Below are positions 1-19,385 of a stretch of 64,000 nucleotides of DNA, in pieces (positions within the stretch are counted from its first letter, which is position 1; the number at the start of each line of letters is the position of its first letter). Under the pieces are notes generated by a model. The model saw nothing but the letters and a program-made list of their open reading frames with translations, made no database searches and was not told the origin of the DNA. The translations under genes and the position numbers were made by a program. The stretch is from Brienomyrus brachyistius (Eukaryota; Chordata; Actinopteri; Osteoglossiformes; Mormyridae): NCBI RefSeq assembly GCF_023856365.1, contig NW_026042749.1:41202-105201 (forward strand), written 5' to 3'.

Positions 1-2939
1 TAATAATAATAAACTACTTTGCATGTTACTTTTTAATAGATTTCCTTTTTAAAAAATTAAATCTGACTACGCAAATCCTTCAACTCCTACACTACCCATC
101 AAGGCAATCCTCAGGATTCCAGCAGCACAGAGTTAACTGATGTTCTGCGCGGTTCTTAAAAATGCATGAAACTCGCGAGATAAAAATAAAACAACCGCAA
201 CAGAGAATACTGAAATTCCGTCTTCATATTACTGAAACATACAGGATTAAGAGACAACATGAAGTTGGGAAAGGGATTGGTGGGGGGTGGGGGGTGGGAT
301 TAAAGGCACTGTCAGCATAACATCATAAAGACGGCACCGATGTCCATTTGCCATGGATTATGTTGTATTCTGCGACTAAAAAGGACCCATAATCTGATTA
401 AGTTCACATCAGACTAATGAGTGAATCTTCTCTGACAGCATTACTGACGCATAGCCCGCCATCCAGAGCTGCATTAGTGCGTTATGGGTTTCTAAGGCCC
501 ACCTTAACACAGCAGGGAAACACGTGCTGCTTAGTACGCTATTTCTCGGATCTGTAACATCGTAAGGTCACAGTACAACGTCGTGTCTTTCTGCAACTTT
601 ATAGCAGGGCTGAACAGCCAGGTGGCATTTTGGGCATTTTCAAGGTGAGCCGATGGGTAGGCGAGCCGGCAAAAATCTTGGGGAACCCCCCCCCCCTTTC
701 CCAGTCAGCAAAATTTATTGCACAGCAAAAGTTATGGAGACCCCAGCTCTGTAAAATTTACTGTGGGAGTCCAAGGAAACTTTAAAAACACAATATCTCA
801 ATCTCCGGAGTCCTTTAAACCTAAAAAATATACAAAGAAATCTATGCTGTGATTCTGCTAGAGAATTTGGGCCCCATGAATGCATATCATATTGGGCCAC
901 AAACCCACACCAATGCAGTTATGTTCCAAGTTTTTTACTGTCCTAATCTCCCCCCCTTAACTGCGCCCCAGACTTGATGTTCCACGTTACAATTTCAACC
1001 AAATGTTGTGTGTTAAAAAAAAAATTAAATTGTGCACCAAAATTTTTTAACATGAAAGCAAGCATTAATAAAACTTAATCAAATGTTGATTTTTTTTTTT
1101 TTATATATAGAATTTCTCATTGTTTTGCTGATATCTGGGAAAACTGGGTTCATGGATCGGGATGGAAAGGCATGTTCAACGCACATTTTTTTTTAAATAT
1201 TGATTTCCAGCAACTAATAAGCAAATCGAGGGAAATCTGCAAGGTACAAATCTGCAAGGTACAACAGAACCGTTCATCTCATTTCTACCCCGTCAAATCG
1301 CGTCCCAGGCTTTCTGGACCTCCCACTGAAATGCATTCAGCGACATCCACCTAAACAATTGCATTACCCCGGCAACGGGACTGCAGTAATCTCATTTAGT
1401 CTGAGAATTTGTGTGTCAGAAGGTAGAAAATTAGGATACGGACACGTTGCTCAAAGAGTGCCACGGAGTCACCAGCAGTATCATCAAACACGCCATTTAA
1501 TACAATAATTTTTTTATCATTGTTTGTATAAATACAAATGATTCTTATTAAACAGCATGACTGACTCGTGCAATACAAATAGGCATATGCATCAAAACCT
1601 TTATTAGATTTCAGAAATCACAGAAGAAAATCAAGCTTGGCAAAATAAAAATTATGCAAAATTATCCAGTATATTTCAGCCGTTTCTATAAATGTACGCT
1701 AAGGTGGTACTTGCCAACGCCGAAACAATTCTCTCATCCAGTCACAGTGCTCTTTAAAATGGAGATACTTTAATTTATTTAAGGTTGAGTTAAAACACGA
1801 CATTTAATATTCAGAATAAAATCAAAATCTGATAAGGGATTCACATCGTTTACCGTTTAACTGGTATGTCCATTTTCGATAGGCTTGTTGGGTGGGTAAA
1901 AACCCTATTTAACTGATCAGGGTCACTTAGGCAAGTTCACCTTAATTAAAAACAAAATAACTAAACAGCACATAACTAGTCAAAGTGTAAACTCTGCTGT
2001 TGGCAAAAACTGTACGGCTGGACCCCCAAGGGCACCAGCGACTGTAGGGCCTTGCTTGGCCAGTAGGGGGCCCCCTTGCACGTGACATTGCAAGGATTTG
2101 TAAGTTGTAGGGCGCAGATGGGAAACGAGGTGGGGTAAGAAGCATTTAAAGTGCGGAGCCACATACAGCCATGGGGGTGGGTTTGGGTTTCTAGCACAGC
2201 CTGCAAAGACCAGAATAAGTTCCTTTCCTCAACACACTAGCGCCCCCTTGGCCAAACACGACCCATGGTCACCTTGCAAATCATTAAGCTGCCCTGAACC
2301 CCACTCTGCTTTCAGTAAGTGCCATTTAAAAACAATGATATACACACATTTTCAGGAGAGCACCTGTGAAGTCACCCCCCCACACACACACACACACACT
2401 ACTGGCATTGTTTGGCACCCGACCCATGTAAACCTGACCCCGATTTGCATAATTTATTCAGGTATATATCAGAAACCAGGGTTTCTGCCACCTAGAGGCT
2501 GTACGGCGCAACAAGAGACAAATCGCCATCAAAAACACAGGACCTGGAGAATCACCCGGGGTGGGGGGGATACATACTGTCACGTACTGGCGTGGGTGGG
2601 GGAGGACGCAGGCAGTGTGGCAGTCAGCCAATGGGCGAATTCACGAGAAAAAACACTGTATGTTAAAAACCGCTAGCATCCAGCATGAGAGAAAAAGGTC
2701 AAAGCGAGTCAGGGTTTTTCCGGGGGGGGGGGGGGGGGGGGCAGGGTTGGTCTTACCTACACTGGCATGGGAGGGGTGGGAGGCATTGGTTAATGGTACA
2801 ATGTGCAAGACAATTATCTGGGAGAGGAAAATTAACTTCCCCTAAAGTAAAACTAAAGTCACAAGAAAACTGTGGTACCCTCTGTCAATAGACCACACTC
2901 AAAAAACTCTGAGTAAAAGAGGAACGTTATTGGCCTGGC

Positions 2940-2942
<3 letters not shown>

Positions 2943-2985
<43 letters not shown>

Positions 2986-2986
2986 G
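2943..2986. repeat. (CT)n followed by (CA)n microsatellite
   Basis: About 17 CT units run directly into a short CA tract. It is a compound dinucleotide repeat with no sign of function, about 480 bases past the clcn7 stop codon. Confidence 0.9.
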
Positions 2987-3087
2987 CTTGAAATGCTTTT
3001 TACACATTTACACTAATGTATATCACAATGCTACCAAAGCTTTGCAAATGACCACAGAGCGGGACTGACACCCAAGTGTGTGTAGAA

Positions 3088-3199
<112 letters not shown>

Positions 3200-3467
3200 T
3201 CTCTCTCTGAAGTGCTTTAAAAACATAACGGATAAATTATTTTATGTGCAAACTGGGAGGGGGCAACAAAAAGTCGCAAAACACACATGGAATCGATCCC
3301 CTCCCCCATCACAACCAACCCTCGGTGAACGAAACCAGAAAGTCAGTCATTGGCATCCCGGGTTCCGGACTTTGCTGAAATGCACGACCGGTGCGGGTTC
3401 TGGCGGGGGCTGACTGGGGGCAGGGGGGGTTGGCCTGGTGAGCAGCGCGGCAGTCGCCTTCCACGCA

Positions 3468-10071
<6,604 letters not shown>

Positions 10072-10374
10072 TCAGCTCCACTAAACTGGAAATATTCAGC
10101 AAAGGTCATACAGGGGTCTTTATTGCAAGGATAAGACTCCACTGGTGTGACTCCATGCCTTTGTGGCATTTTTTTCCTGGATTATTCATCAACACAGAGC
10201 CACCTTGTACTTTCCATCCTGAAACCGAAAAATCAATGGCGGAGGCCGAAGAAGCCCAACGCTGACAGGACACTCTAATAACCTTTTTTTTACTCATCAT
10301 AGCTTCCCTTCTTCCTTGAGGGTAACATTAGATTCTGGAGGCATGGAACTGATCTGAGATCAGAGCTTCGGGTG

Positions 10375-10566
10375 TGTATATGGGTGTGTCGAGACTAGAT
10401 GGTCAGTATGGATAACTAAGGTGCACTAAAATTGGGTGAGCAGGCAAGGCATGTCACCCAGGTTGTGTGACAATTATTTTATATATATGTATATATATAT
10501 TCCATCCACCATCCCTCCTTTACGGAGAACTGCGTTATTTTTATTGTCCATTACGAAGAAAAAAAA

Positions 10567-10658
<92 letters not shown>

Positions 10659-10841
10659 GTGTATCGAGACTAGATGGTCATTATGGATAACTAAGGTACA
10701 CTAAAATTGGGTGAGCAGGCAAGGCATGTCACCCAGGTTGTGTGACAATTATTTTATATATATGTATATATATATTCCATCCACCATCCCTCCTTTACGG
10801 AGAACTGCGTTATTTTTATTGTCCATTACGAAGAAAAAAAA

Positions 10842-10919
<78 letters not shown>

Positions 10920-11781
10920 GTGTATCGAGACTAGATGGTCATTATGGATAACTAAGGTACACTAAAATTGGGTGAGCAGGCAAGGCATGTCACCCAGGTT
11001 GTGTGACAATTATTTTATATATATGTATATATATATTCCATCCACCATCCCTCTTTTATGGAGAACTGCGTTATTTTTATTGTCTATTGCAAAAAAAAAA
11101 AAAAAAAAAACAATACATATATACATATATATTTATGGGTGTATCGAGACTAGATGGTCATTATGAATAACTAAGGTGCACTAAAATTGGGTGAGCAGGC
11201 AAGGCATGTCACCCCGGTTGTGTGACAATTATTTTATATGTATGTATATATATATTCCATCCACCATCCCTCCTTTACGGAGAACTGCGTTATTTTTATT
11301 GTCCATTGCGAAAAAAAAAAAACTATATATATACATATATATTTATGGGTGTATCGAGACTAGATGGTCATTATGGATAACTAAGGTGCATTCAAATTGG
11401 GTGAGCAGGCAAGGCATGTCACCCAGGTTGTGTGACATTAATTATTTTATATATATGTATATATATATTCCATCCACCATCCCTCCTTTATGGAGAACTG
11501 CGTTATTTTTATTGTCTATTGCAAAAAAATAACACAAAAAAACTATATATATATATATACACACATATATATTTATGGGTGTATCGAGACTAGTTGGTCA
11601 TTATGGATAACTAAGTTGCACTAAAATTGGGTGAGCAGGCAAGGCATGTCACCCAGGTTGTGTGACAATTATTTTATATAAATGTATATATATATTCCCT
11701 CCACCACCCCTCCTTTACGGAGGACTGCTTTATTATTAATATCCATTGCGAAAAAAAAACACAAGAAAAAGAAAAAATATC

Positions 11782-11838
<57 letters not shown>

Positions 11839-12268
11839 GTGTGTCGAGACTAGATGGTCAGTATGGATAACTAAGGTGCACTAAAATTGGGTGAGCAGGC
11901 AAGGCATGTCACCCAGGTTGTGTGACAATTATTTTATATATATGTATATATATATTCCATCCACCATCCCTCCTTTATGGAGAACTGCGTTATTTTTATT
12001 GTCTATTGCAAAAAAAAAAAAAAACTATATATATATATATATATATATACATATATATTTATGGGTGTATCGAGACTAGATGGTCATTATGGATAACTAA
12101 GGTGCACTAAAATTGGGTGAGCAGGCAAGGCATGTCACCCCAGTTGTGTGACAATTATTTTATATAAATGTATATATATATTCCCTCCACCACCCCTCCT
12201 TTACGGAGGACTGCTTTATTATTAATATCCATTGCGAAAAAAAAAACACAAGAAAAAGAAAAAATATC

Positions 12269-12305
<37 letters not shown>

Positions 12306-12498
12306 GGGTGTGTCGAGACTAGATGGTCAGTATGGATAACTAAGGTGCACTAAAATTGGGTGAGCAGGCAAGGCATGTCACCCAGGTTGTGTGACAATTA
12401 TTTTATATATATATATGTATATATATATTCCATCCACCATCCCTCCTTTACGGAGAACTGCGTTATTTTTATTGTCTATTGCAAAAAAAAAACAGAAA

Positions 12499-12537
<39 letters not shown>

Positions 12538-12720
12538 TATTCATGGGTGTATCGAGACTAGATGGTCATTATGAATAACTAAGGTGCACTAAAACTGGGT
12601 GAGCAGGCAAGGCATGTCACCCAGGTTGTGTGACAATTATTTTATATATATGTATATATATATTCCATCCACCATCCCTCCTTTATGGAGAACTGCTTTA
12701 TTTTTATTTCCATTGCAAAA
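10375..12720 (+). repeat. Ten-copy minisatellite with AT microsatellite core
   Basis: Units begin near 10375, 10656, 10916, 11136, 11346, 11576, 11836, 12061, 12305 and 12543, each 175-280 bases. Every unit has the order: GGGTGTATCGAGACTAGATG, a GGCAAGGCATGTCACCC block, a short TATATGTATATATAT stretch, a block with TCCATCCACCATCCCTCC, an A-run, then a TA tract. Unit length varies mostly through the TA tract. Units starting near 11576 and 12061 share a variant (ATTAATATCCATTGCG), which points to higher-order amplification. It lies where the missing 5' clcn7 exons would be expected. No coding content is credible. Confidence 0.95.
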
Positions 12721-12936
12721 ATAAAACATTTTAAAACACAAAAAAAAAAAAAAACGAAAATAATAATAATAAAAATTATTTTGAATGTGTATTCAAATAA
12801 GTTTGAATGTGTGTGAACTATATATAAATATATATATACACATGCATATACAGAAATATATACACACACACACACATATATATATATATAAACACACACA
12901 CAGACACACACTCACATAAACACATACACACACTGT

Positions 12937-13300
12937 GTACAGTCTTATGCAAAGGTTTGGCACCCCTTGACAAATAACATCTTTTCAATTACAAAAGCAA
13001 CAATATCAGTTAATACAGTCTCTTTAGGAACTGGGGGGAAAATACACAATATTTTCAGCAAACATTGATGAATAGTTACTTTTTATGCCATAAATTGAAC
13101 AAAATTACAAAATAAAAACATTATTATGGCACTCTGCAAAAGTTTGGGCACCCTACGTAATCAGTACTTAGTAACACCTCCTCTGCCAGATATCACAGCT
13201 TACAAGCGCTTCTTATAGCCAGCTGAAAGGCTTTCAGTTCTTGTACTTGGGATTTTCTCACATTCTTCCTTGCAAAAGGCTTCTAGTTCTGTAATATTCT
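12937..13300. mobile_element. Tc1-like transposon remnant
   Basis: The text starts with a terminus-like stretch (ACAGTCTTATGCAAAGGTTT), has a second internal copy of the same theme (CTGCAAAAGTTTGGGCACCC), and continues with lines typical of fish Tc1 elements whose TIRs read as 'cagtcttatgcaaaagttt'. No transposase frame of useful length remains. The inner boundary is uncertain. Confidence 0.6.
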
Positions 13301-13936
13301 AATATATCAAGGGCTGTATTGTCAAATAGGAGATCGGCAGCATTCTCCCACCTGAGAAAACTGTACTACAATGCCCTTGATAGTGTGTAGAAACACACTC
13401 GTCAGCTCTAGTCCTCCTGTAACAACGCAAAAGGACTGGCAACCCTCAGGTATTTATGCGTGCGATTGTATGATAAATTCACCCTGACAGTCTCACACTT
13501 CTCTTGGTACCAACAGGTCTCATGGAATATATAAAAGGCAACTGCAACAATTATACTCGGCACTAAACATCGAGGCACGGAAATGCAGCAGAGCTTGTGT
13601 ATTTCTCAGGATGCATTCTAGTAAAATGCCCGGAAAATGAGCTAAAGACATATTTCAAGGGGCACTATATAAAACCGATGGAAATTTTACTGATTAAATA
13701 AAAGGAAAAGCATCGTTTGAAAAATCACAAATGTTTCTAAGATTCAATGCATCGCTTTTTGACCACATCATAGCGATGAACACATCATTGTTCCTGACAA
13801 TGTCCTAATACAGAAATAAAACTTTATGTTGGTAAACTCAAAAAGCCTTCAGCTGTCACACTGGCTAACGATCTCAAACGATTATAAAGCAGCATTTTGA
13901 AAAGCGCTGTTTTAAAATAACAGGTACAACACTTAC

Positions 13937-14290
13937 CTTGTCTTCTGGCCAAATGCTTTTCACGGCTTGGCACTCCAACGGTGCTGAAACGAAATTTGTA
14001 TTTCCTCCTACCTCGTTTGCCCTTCAGTTCTTGTTTTCTCCCTTTGGATGTTTTTTTCCTTCTTCTTTGGATATTGTTTTTTATTTTTGTTTGTTTTTTT
14101 TACTTTGCATGTTTTTCCTTCTTCGGATATTATTTTTTTGGCTTATTTTTTTAGACGATGTTTTTTTCGTCTTCTTTAAAAATTGATTTTTTTCGTCTTC
14201 TTTAAATATTGTTTTTTTTTTCATCCTTTTGATGTTGTTTTACGGAACAAGAGCCGTACAGTGCTACTCTATCAGGAGGTAGCGCCAACT
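13937..14290 (-). other. Orphan first exon of an unidentified gene
   Basis: On the minus strand this stretch lies directly downstream of a TATA-type promoter and ends at a consensus donor, CAAG|GTAAGT (GT at 13936-13935). The transcript would be A-rich, with a repeated AAGAAGACGAAAAAAA theme near 14150-14220. Short ATG frames exist but are stop-laden, so I read it as a non-coding leader. No matching second exon is visible at lower coordinates. It could be the leader of a heat-inducible gene whose body is missing, or a detached promoter copy. Confidence 0.45.
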
Positions 14291-14315
14291 GAACGCCTTG
14301 AAGCAGTACCCAGCT

Positions 14316-14415
14316 CTTTTATAGGGAGCGTCAACCCGAAGTCAAGTTCTAGAACGTTGCACTCACTTTTCATTGGTTTCCCAGCTATGCTGTCAGAATA
14401 ATGTTTGCTGATTGG
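14316..14415 (-). promoter_or_regulatory. Heat-shock-type promoter: TATA, HSE, two CCAAT boxes
   Basis: Read on the minus strand: CCAAT at 14415-14411 and again at 14376-14372, then the palindrome GTTCTAGAAC (14346-14355), which matches the TTCnnGAA heat-shock-factor core, then TATAAAAG at 14323-14316. The order and spacing are those of animal heat-shock promoters. Function is inferred from motifs only. Confidence 0.6.
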
Positions 14416-14888
14416 TCGAAAATTTTAAAACGTACCCGAGTACTGTAAAAAAACTCAAGATCTTGCTACCCTACGGAGCACCCATAAGGTGATTTTTTTT
14501 ATACGTTATATGCAGCTATTTGTAGCAGGCCGTAATTAGACTAATCCACCCTTTGTCAATAAAGCCAACAAGAGAACAGGTTGCCCAAAGTTTGCTCAGG
14601 TACACGCCACAGCACAACCTTAAAAACACATCCAGCACAAATCACACTAGTGAATGACACAGCAAATCACAGCAATAAAAAAGACCCCTATGGGCAATCC
14701 AGCACCCAGACTACAGGTGCCAAAAGGCCCAGCCTGCCTAATAATGAACCCAAAATATACATACAACAAAGAAAAAGACACAAACAAAAAAGAAAATAAA
14801 ACTAGCCAGCTGCTCCCACTAAACCCCGCTCCCGAGGCCACTAAGCCGGCTGGCTTGATAATACACGATACAACCTCAGATAAAACAT

Positions 14889-14963
14889 ATTAAAGCAACA
14901 CCAGGGAGGTTTACAACCTGATCCTTAAAATTATCGACCCGTAATTCCACCTTGAAAACCCCT
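14889..14963 (-). repeat. Direct repeat copy 1 flanking gypsy remnant
   Basis: About 72 bases recur at 16218-16290 with a few substitutions. On the minus strand both copies read as a similar peptide (FKVELxVD then NLPGVAL), so the repeat may be coding sequence or LTR of the element between them. Confidence 0.6.
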
Positions 14964-15597
14964 AAAGAACAGTAGTTTACCCCATGACTCACTGCCCCAT
15001 TCAAACAAAAAAAAAACAGGTTTTTGGGGTAACCTTTAGGTCAGCTCTTCAAAACCAGGTATGAGGACTCTTCAGCTAATCAGTCCTCTAATTAGAAATC
15101 TAATTAGGGAGTTGCAGCGAAAACCTGCATACACACCGGCCCTTTGCGGATAAGATTGTTCACCCCTGAAACAAGCAAACAGAAAGGCTGCTACACTGCA
15201 AATTCAATATGCCCGCCGATGCTCCACCAAATCTATCAGGACCCTGCCTGTCTTTCCCGTGCCTGCTCCTTTGCCAATATGCCCTACCATCGGAACATGC
15301 ACAGCCATCTCGCCCCGGCTATGCCTCCAGTCCGAACTGCAGTTCCTATACCTGCCTATAATTGCCTGGCTACAATCCATCCCCCAAAATGAAATTGATG
15401 ACCCAACGATCACAGCTAAGAATTCTATCCCCAAACCACTGGTCTTCCTCCCCAACCGAACGATCATTCACTGACCGTGGTAACTTATAAGGGTTGGTAT
15501 GATGACCAGTGGTGGACCTCACCGAACGTTTAACTGGTCTCTACACCTCGGGGGGGACATAACCTCCTCCATTATACGAGGCCTACTTGTGGATGCT

Positions 15598-16130
15598 CTA
15601 TTGCGACCCCTCCCACCAGCCCTGTCCCCGTAAAATCACAGAGTCCTCATCCGATTCCATTTCTGTTGCCCCTGTGGGCAACCCAGACTCAGGAGACATT
15701 ACCAGAACATCTTCCCCTGACATAACAACCCCCTGTGGTACTGGACGCAACTCTGTTCGGTGAACTTGACGGACAACCCCGTCCCCCTCCATTGGAGTTG
15801 CAGAGTAAACTGCACCCTGATCTTGGGGACACCGAACTACCATATACAAACAGGCATCCCAATGATCCTGTATTTTACCTCGAACATGGTTCCGCAAACA
15901 CACCAGCTGACCTTCATCAAACCCCTAATCATTAACCAACTCATTGTGTTTCCGATTTCGTGGTGTGGCTTGTTCCTCCAACTAAGCCTTCACATACTCT
16001 TGAAGCACCTGCAAACTTTCCTGATGGTTTTGTACCCATTCCTCCAAAGGTCCACCATACTGACTGATCCCGGCAGGAGCCTGAAGATAGTGTATCGGTA
16101 ATCGAGGCTCACAGCCAGACCTTAAATAAA
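15598..16130 (-). pseudogene. Ty3/gypsy integrase C-terminal fragment, degenerate
   Basis: Minus-strand translation gives a gypsy integrase tail: a linker with PIHYL and GGPLEEWVQ, a stop near 15985, then LVCLRNHVRGKIQDHWD and HRTELRPVP, which resemble the C-terminal domain of fish Ty3/gypsy polyproteins. Two in-frame stops interrupt it and the catalytic core is absent. About 300 residues upstream and all of gag, RT and RNase H are missing. It is a fossil. Confidence 0.7.
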
Positions 16131-16217
16131 AAGGCATCATCCAGTCATTTGGTGGGGTGTAGTATTGTAAGCTTCTCTGCTGGAGGAAGTGTGTGAAGCA
16201 AATTGTGCAAAAAAAAT

Positions 16218-16290
16218 ATTAAAGCAACACCAGGGAGGTTTACATCTAGATCCTTAAAATGATCGACCTGCAATTCCACCTTGAAAATCC
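16218..16290 (-). repeat. Direct repeat copy 2 flanking gypsy remnant
   Basis: This is the partner of 14889-14963, 1.33 kb away in the same orientation. If the pair were LTR pieces, the interior would be a deletion derivative of a gypsy element. Confidence 0.55.
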
Positions 16291-17081
16291 AATTACCATA
16301 TAAAGGATACAAGATGTAAAGATGACAAATGACATGGCACACATTTGTTGTTTAGACTGTTGTGTCAGGTTAATTGAAAGCTGAAGGATCTTAGTGTTTA
16401 CTAGTCTAAGTAACAGAATGTCTAAACACTGTGCTTGCCTTTATGGGTTTTTAAGCAGAACATATAGGTATAGAAACATATTAACATTACGTTTCACGAT
16501 TCACTGACTGGAGAATAGGAGAATATACACATCAATATTACTACTTAAGTTAACTAACCCTAATCCCAACCCCTATTGGCACGGAGCCCGCCAGGGTTCA
16601 GGTGAGATATAAATCTGTAATCTGTATCAATGGTTTTGCTATCCATACCCACCCTATTAATGTTAGCTTCCCAGGGTTTCTTGTTAGACAAGCTCTGTGT
16701 CTCTCTATACCCCCATTTACTGCACGACTGATTGTCCATTTATAAAGAATCAAATAGGGTGAAGATGGTTTTAGTTTACAATTACTCTGGAAGGTGACCA
16801 GATTAAAAAAAACTAAATACCATGCCTACGTGTATGTAATCTCCATCACAGTCCCCATTTTCCCCATAATCCTCGTTTTGATAGTGCCAATTTGTGTAAT
16901 GTGAGTTTTTTTTTTTTTTTAAAAACTGTTATAGAAGAACATACTGGATGCCACATGTGTACAATTACCCCTTTCTAATTAGTGGGGTCCGTTGTGTCAG
17001 CTACAGCCTTTACTAACATACACATAAGTATACAGTCTTACAGCACTTTTGTTTTCCTTTTGTATTTAATGGTTTTCCATT

Positions 17082-17426
17082 TAGGGGGCAGCATGGTGGT
17101 GCAGTGGTTAGCACTGTTGCCTCACACCTCTAGGGCCCGGGTTCGAGTCTCCACCTGGGTCACATGTGTGTGGAGTTTGCATGTTCTACCCATGTCATCG
17201 TGGGGTTTCCTCCGGGTACTCTGGTTTCCCCCACAGTCCAAAAACATGCTGAGGCTAATTGGAGTTGCTAAATTGCCCATAGGAGTGTATGCGTGAGTGA
17301 ATAGTGTGTGAGTGTGCCCTGCGATGGGCTGGCCCGCCATCCTGGGTTGTTCCCTGTCTCGTGCCCATTGCTTCCGGGATAGGCTCCAGACCCCCCGCGA
17401 TCCAGTAGGATAAGCGGTTTGGAAAG
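17082..17426 (+). mobile_element. tRNA-derived fish SINE
   Basis: Starts with GGCAGCATGGTGGTGCAGTG (A box) and has GGGTTCGAGTCTCC (B box), then the body with TGGAGTTTGCATGTTC and the tail GGATAAGCGG. Five more copies lie in this window (38026, 38909, 45602, 48577, 49936). This one is near full length. Confidence 0.9.
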
Positions 17427-18787
17427 GCTGCCTAACGCCCTTAATTTGTTTGCAATTTCGCCAGGTAGGCTACCTTCTTTAAACTGCGTTTTGCTAGACT
17501 ACACATTTCGAGATGTTTTATTGTAGTCTTGGTAAATATATATATATAGTTTAGCCTAACCCAGCCACTTAAGGGAGCAAGCCAGCTCAGGTAGGTGCCA
17601 GTCCCAAGCCCGGATTAATGGAGAGGGTTGGCGTCAAGAAATAAAGAGAAATAAAGACAACTAATACTCCTAGTTTGCGAGATCTGACTGCAATGGCAGC
17701 ACTGCTACAAGGGTGTGGATAAATCTATACAAATATCACCTGCATGCACATTACTTCTTTTACAATAACCAACTCCTGATCCATACTGTTAGTCGTGAAA
17801 AAAAAAACTATCGTGTACATAGAGGCCCTGTGTAAAAAGATAACTGCCAAGGAAAAGATCAAAAACATTTATTTCAAGGATACAAAGTTTTTATGGTCAT
17901 GTACAGTGTACAGTGCAATTCTTATTTGATTAACTTGAATGTCTCCACAGACTAGACGATTAAACAAATAAAGCAGTGCAACATTACAATAACTAATAAC
18001 AAATAAACAAAGCTCACGAGTACTATTACAGTATTTATATCATTTATTTAAACTTAATTTTACCAGGTAAATTAACTACAAAGCAGTTACCACTGCTTTA
18101 CCTGCTTCTCGGGAGAAATAGCAGATATACGTCATGTATGTGACTAAATTCTTAAGCCAATAAGGGCAAAGTTGTGTCGTAATGGAGGCGGATCCAGTTT
18201 GTGCAGCCGGTTAAAGACACTACGGGCATGTAAATGGAGAACGAAATTATAGTTATACCGAATCTCCTACACACAATACCAAGGTTACCAACTTTGGTCA
18301 GCTGACCGGAGTGAGACGTTCAATTCCCGTAAGATTTCTTTGCGCCAGCCTGAGAGTCTGAAAACACGTCACACCAGATGCATGAGAGATGGAAACCTGG
18401 GATATTCAGTCGAATCAGATCAAATATGATGCTAAGTTAGTACTAAGTTAAAATATGTTCCGGACTTGTAACATGCACCCATGATTTGGAACAGTCAGCA
18501 GGCTGTCTCTGGCCACGCCCCCTACACTCGGTCCGGCCCCTGGCTTTTCCTGAATTCTGATTCCTTTAGATAAACATTGACTTCATTGATATTGTTATTG
18601 ATTTATCGACAGACCATCATACGTTTTAGACGTTATAATAACAACACTCTATTGATCCCCAAAGAGAGAAATTCTCTCCTTGCCTGCCCCCTCTTACTGT
18701 CCATGATACACAAGCACATATGTAGAAAAACGTCAGCTTGGAAGCCAAGGCTGGACTTAACCTACTCCTTAGGGTTCAACTGGAAAC
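17427..18787. other. No gene recognised
   Basis: AT-rich, non-coding sequence. Near 17880-17960 and 18640-18690 there are short stretches resembling LINE or DNA-element tails (for example TATTGATCCCCAAAGAGAGA), too small to classify. Confidence 0.5.
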
Positions 18788-18899
18788 TGCCCCATGGCCG
18801 AGCGGTCTAAAGCCTCCTGCGCAGCGAAAATGGCCTTTCAAAGTAAGGGGTATTCTGTTCTCCGAAGTAAGGCGTGGGTTCGAATCCAACTTCCGACAA
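18788..18899 (+). pseudogene. tRNA-Leu-like pseudogene with intron-length insert
   Basis: The 5' part ATGGCCGAGCGGTCTAA matches the D arm of vertebrate tRNA-Leu and the 3' part GGCGTGGGTTCGAATCCAAC its variable and T arms. Between them is an extended middle, as in the intron-bearing tRNA-Leu(CAA) genes. The 5' acceptor bases (about TGCCCCA) do not pair with the 3' end (TTCCGAC), so it should not fold or mature properly. It could alternatively be a SINE head. Confidence 0.55.
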
Positions 18900-19385
18900 A
18901 AGTTCTTCAATCGCTACAGCAGAATTTGAGCCACTGATCGGCTTTAATTGCTTTGTTTTATTTTTGCGTTTCAGGCAAAACTACATAACACTTAAGAGGT
19001 GCAGGATGATCTGTCTTGCTCTCGCGAGGTTTTTGTACGACGTGACATGGTGACATAATGCAGCGGACGATAAAAATCTAACCACAATGCATTGCGTCAG
19101 GACCAGAATGTATTGCTTTAAGCCAGCGCTGTATGTGGGTACATGAAGTGGAAAGCACCCAATAACAAACATAACATTTAAAAAAAATCTACAAACTAGT
19201 GGGAATATAAAATAAAATAAATGTGTCTGGGCAAATTGGTAAGTTAAATTAAATCGTTTTAAGCAGTGTTAAGCAGTGTGTGGTTTTAAACACGAGTAGC
19301 ATGTACCGTGTTGACGGCGCATGAACGTATCTTGGCAGCACATGTAAAACTTAGATTTGCAAGCGGGATGTGAAACAGCATTTAG

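Noticed and set aside
10200..10300. Possible next upstream clcn7 exon
   Set aside because: The minus-strand reading VSVGLLRPPP only loosely recalls the expected CLC-7 stretch and lacks proper splice sites.
10436..12578. Repeated frames with Tyr-Ile runs, and a possible CRISPR-like regularity
   Set aside because: They translate the AT tracts of a eukaryotic minisatellite; units are 175-280 bases with no short repeat and unique spacer pattern.
13938..14186. Plus-strand frame rich in Phe/Leu
   Set aside because: It is the complement of an A-rich leader; no domain, and promoter motifs point the other way.
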